From the NCBI GenBank assembly GCA_900772685.1, contig CAAGRP010000093.1:1-16417 (forward strand): a stretch of DNA of 16,417 bases. The letters run 5' to 3'. Below the pieces are notes generated by a model. The model was given only the letters and a program-made list of their open reading frames with translations, was not told the origin of the DNA and did no database searches. The stretch is from Lachnospiraceae bacterium. Lineage in GTDB: Bacteria; Bacillota; Clostridia; Lachnospirales; Lachnospiraceae. The translations under genes were made by a program, and so were the position numbers. Every line of letters begins with the position of its first letter. The first letter of the stretch is position 1. Below, one piece after another: positions 15,086-16,417 of the stretch.

Positions 15086-15670
15086 ATGGAAATATCAACA
15101 GAAATGATAAAAGATAACTTTAATTGCAGAGAAGTGCTGTTCGCACCGAAAAAGATAATAACAGATTCTTCTTACGATGACAATGAAGAATTCGGTGTTA
15201 TTCTTGATGGAACGGTACTTGTTGAAAGCCTCGATGAAAACGGTACGAGGCATGTGCTTGATGTTTATACTAAAAATGACATTTTCTGGAAAAAAGCGGT
15301 TAACACATCGAGGGAAAAGGGTTATTATATGATAGCACAGAAGAAAAGCCGTATAGGTTTTCTTGAAGTAAAGAAAAATGCGGATAAAAAACTTCTGGTG
15401 GGATTTTTTTCCGAATTAAACCTGGATATGCATACGAGGCTTATTTCTCATGTACACATCCTTGAACAGCGCACATTAAGAGGCAAGATATTTGCCTTTA
15501 TGAAATATTATAAGGAAAAAGAAAACAGAAATCCTTTCACTCTGGCTGTTACGCTTACGGACTGTGCGGACTATCTTGCTGTGGACAGAAGTGCCATGAT
15601 GAGAGAGATAGGACGTATGGAAAAGGAAGGCATAATAAGGCATAAGGGCAGGATGTTTAAGATACTCTGA
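15086..15670 (+). CDS. CRP/FNR-family transcriptional regulator
   Basis: With the ATG at 15086 the product is 194 residues. An N-terminal cyclic-nucleotide-binding-type beta-barrel (FGVILDGTVLVESLDENGTRHVLDVYTKNDIFW segment) is followed by a long dimerisation helix (LLVGFFSELNLDMHTRLISHV region) and a C-terminal winged helix-turn-helix (TLTDCADYLAVDRSAMMREIGRMEKEGIIRH). An upstream in-frame GTG at 15056 would add 10 residues. I prefer 15086 because GAGTGGA stands close before it, but the start is not certain. Only about two cysteines are visible and there is no N-terminal cysteine cluster, so it is not a classic oxygen-sensing FNR; its effector is unknown. It is divergent from nrdD and probably controls that operon and itself. 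Confidence 0.85.
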   Translation: MEISTEMIKDNFNCREVLFAPKKIITDSSYDDNEEFGVILDGTVLVESLDENGTRHVLDVYTKNDIFWKKAVNTSREKGYYMIAQKKSRIGFLEVKKNADKKLLVGFFSELNLDMHTRLISHVHILEQRTLRGKIFAFMKYYKEKENRNPFTLAVTLTDCADYLAVDRSAMMREIGRMEKEGIIRHKGRMFKIL

Positions 15671-15723
15671 GAAAACGCAGGAACTTCGGAAAGATATTAT
15701 TATAGAAAGAAGAGGATAAGAAA

Positions 15724-16101
15724 ATGGCTAAAGAGATCATAGCAACAAAGAATGCTCCCGGAGCAGTAGGACCGTATGTACAGGCAACAAAGGTAAATGG
15801 CATGGTATATTGCTCGGGTCAGCTCGGAATAGATGTTCCGACAGGAAAGATCCCGGAGGGAGTAGAGGCACAGGCACACAATTCGATGAAGAACCTCGGC
15901 GCTGTCCTTAAAGAGGCAGGAAGCGATTATTCAAAAATATTAAAGATCACGATATTTATCGCAAACATGGAAGATTTCGGAAAGGTAAACGAGATCTACA
16001 AGTCATATTTTGACGGCGAATATCCGGCTCGTTCATGCGTTGAGGTATCAAAGCTTCCGCTCGGAGGTCTCGTAGAGATCGAGTGCATCGCAATGGCCTG
16101 A
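15724..16101 (+). CDS. ridA: RidA family reactive enamine/imine deaminase
   Basis: RidA hydrolyses the reactive enamine/imine intermediates (such as 2-aminoacrylate) released by PLP dehydratases, protecting PLP enzymes. The 125-residue length is typical. Family blocks are present in order: NAPGAVGPYVQATKVNGMVYCSGQLG (10-35, broken here only by wording), VTIFIANMEDF-like segment KITIFIANMEDFGKVNE (74-90), and YPARSCVEVSKLPLGGLVEIE (100-120). The substrate carboxylate-binding arginine is R103 and the conserved glutamate is E120. A good ribosome site AGAGGA (15711-15716) precedes the ATG by 7 nt. It lies 53 nt after the regulator gene with no clear promoter or terminator between, so co-transcription is possible. 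A strong terminator follows. Confidence 0.93.
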   Translation: MAKEIIATKNAPGAVGPYVQATKVNGMVYCSGQLGIDVPTGKIPEGVEAQAHNSMKNLGAVLKEAGSDYSKILKITIFIANMEDFGKVNEIYKSYFDGEYPARSCVEVSKLPLGGLVEIECIAMA

Positions 16102-16144
16102 CAGGAGTCAAAACAGAAGTGGAATTTTTTAAAAATATAATAGC

Positions 16145-16178
16145 TGCGGGGGCTGTCCTATATCGTACAGCCCCCGCA
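16145..16178. terminator. Bidirectional intrinsic terminator
   Basis: A perfect 12-bp stem, TGCGGGGGCTGT (16145-16156) pairing with ACAGCCCCCGCA (16167-16178), with a 10-base loop. On the plus strand it ends ridA, with only a short T-run (ATGATTT) after it. On the minus strand the hairpin is followed by a T-rich stretch (GCTATTATATTTTT), so it should also end the facing LacI-family gene. It lies in the 99-base gap between the two convergent genes. Confidence 0.88.
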
Positions 16179-16200
16179 ATGATTTAGAAAAGAGAATAGG

Positions 16201-16417
16201 TTATTTTTCGTTCCGCTTTGCTGTGGACTCCTTTATAATAAGCGGAGTATCGATGTATGTATGCAGGATACTTTTGTCACCTTTCTGAATTTCAATAATT
16301 CTCTTCAATGCAAGTTCGCCGAGCTTTTTGCAATCTATCTTCATTGAGGTAATTCTCGGCTCTGAAAAATTTCCTATATTTGCATCATCAAACCCTATTA
16401 TTGAAATATCTTCAGGA
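16201..16417 (-). CDS. LacI/GalR-family transcriptional repressor, C-terminal fragment
   Basis: Only the last 71 codons are in the window; the gene runs off the right edge on the minus strand and stops with TAA at 16203-16201. The visible part has the LacI-family signature SIIGFDDANIGNFSEP, then ITSMKIDCKKLGELALKRI and the C-terminal sensor-domain ending TPLIIKESTA. These belong to the periplasmic-binding-protein-like sugar-sensing domain; the DNA-binding headpiece lies outside. The ligand cannot be told from this fragment. The hairpin at 16145-16178 serves as its terminator. Confidence 0.88.
   Translation of the reverse strand, partial: PEDISIIGFDDANIGNFSEPRITSMKIDCKKLGELALKRIIEIQKGDKSILHTYIDTPLIIKESTAKRNEK

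Noticed and set aside
15671..15723. Separate ridA promoter
   Set aside because: A TATTAT at 15695-15700 could act as a -10, but there is no -35 match at suitable spacing.
1..16417. CRISPR array, insertion sequence, tRNA or rRNA
   Set aside because: No regularly spaced repeats, transposase-like frames, terminal inverted repeats, or tRNA/rRNA-like segments were noticed; the intergenic space is too small for most of these.

Overview
The window is about 16.4 kb from an anaerobic, low-to-mid GC Firmicute, most likely a Lachnospiraceae-type Clostridium relative. This rests on purine-rich coding strands, strong GGAG-type ribosome sites, the anaerobic (early cobalt insertion) B12 pathway, a class III ribonucleotide reductase and a Gram-positive-type Hsp70. 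The genus cannot be fixed from sequence alone.

Positions 184-8884 (+) hold a compact corrin-ring operon of eight genes with no internal terminator: cobD, cbiC, cbiD, cbiF, cbiG, cbiH, a three-domain cbiJ-cbiE-cbiT fusion, and cbiA. Together they cover C17, C11, C1 and C5/C15 methylation, ring contraction, C12 decarboxylation, C2 extrusion, C6 reduction, the C15-to-C12 methyl shift and a,c-diamidation. CobD supplies the aminopropanol-phosphate arm. The cobalt chelatase, CbiL (C20 methylation), CbiB, CbiP, the adenosyltransferase and the nucleotide-loop genes are not here. No cobalamin riboswitch core is visible in the 183 bases before cobD, but two copies of a small stem-loop motif are.

Positions 8870-14853 (-) hold a second tight operon, read from right to left: nrdD (class III ribonucleotide reductase), nrdG (its radical-SAM activase), an extra dnaK-like Hsp70 with a short C-terminal lid, and a [2Fe-2S]/ASKHA protein of the RACo family (reductive activators of corrinoid proteins). 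Gaps are 4-15 nt. Its last gene converges on cbiA, and the two coding ends overlap by 15 bases with no terminator between them.

Positions 14854-15085 are a divergent control region between nrdD and a CRP/FNR-family regulator gene. It holds one promoter per direction and a perfect 5-4-5 dyad. The dyad lies at about -41.5 of the predicted nrdD promoter and over the -35 box of the regulator's own promoter. That layout suggests activation of nrdDG-dnaK-RACo together with autorepression of the regulator.

Downstream (+) is ridA, followed by a strong hairpin terminator that also serves the facing, truncated LacI-family repressor gene on the minus strand at the right edge.

The most interesting part is the right-hand operon. 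It links anaerobic dNTP synthesis, a specialised Hsp70 and a corrinoid-activator-type redox ATPase under one candidate CRP/FNR switch, directly facing a B12 biosynthesis operon.
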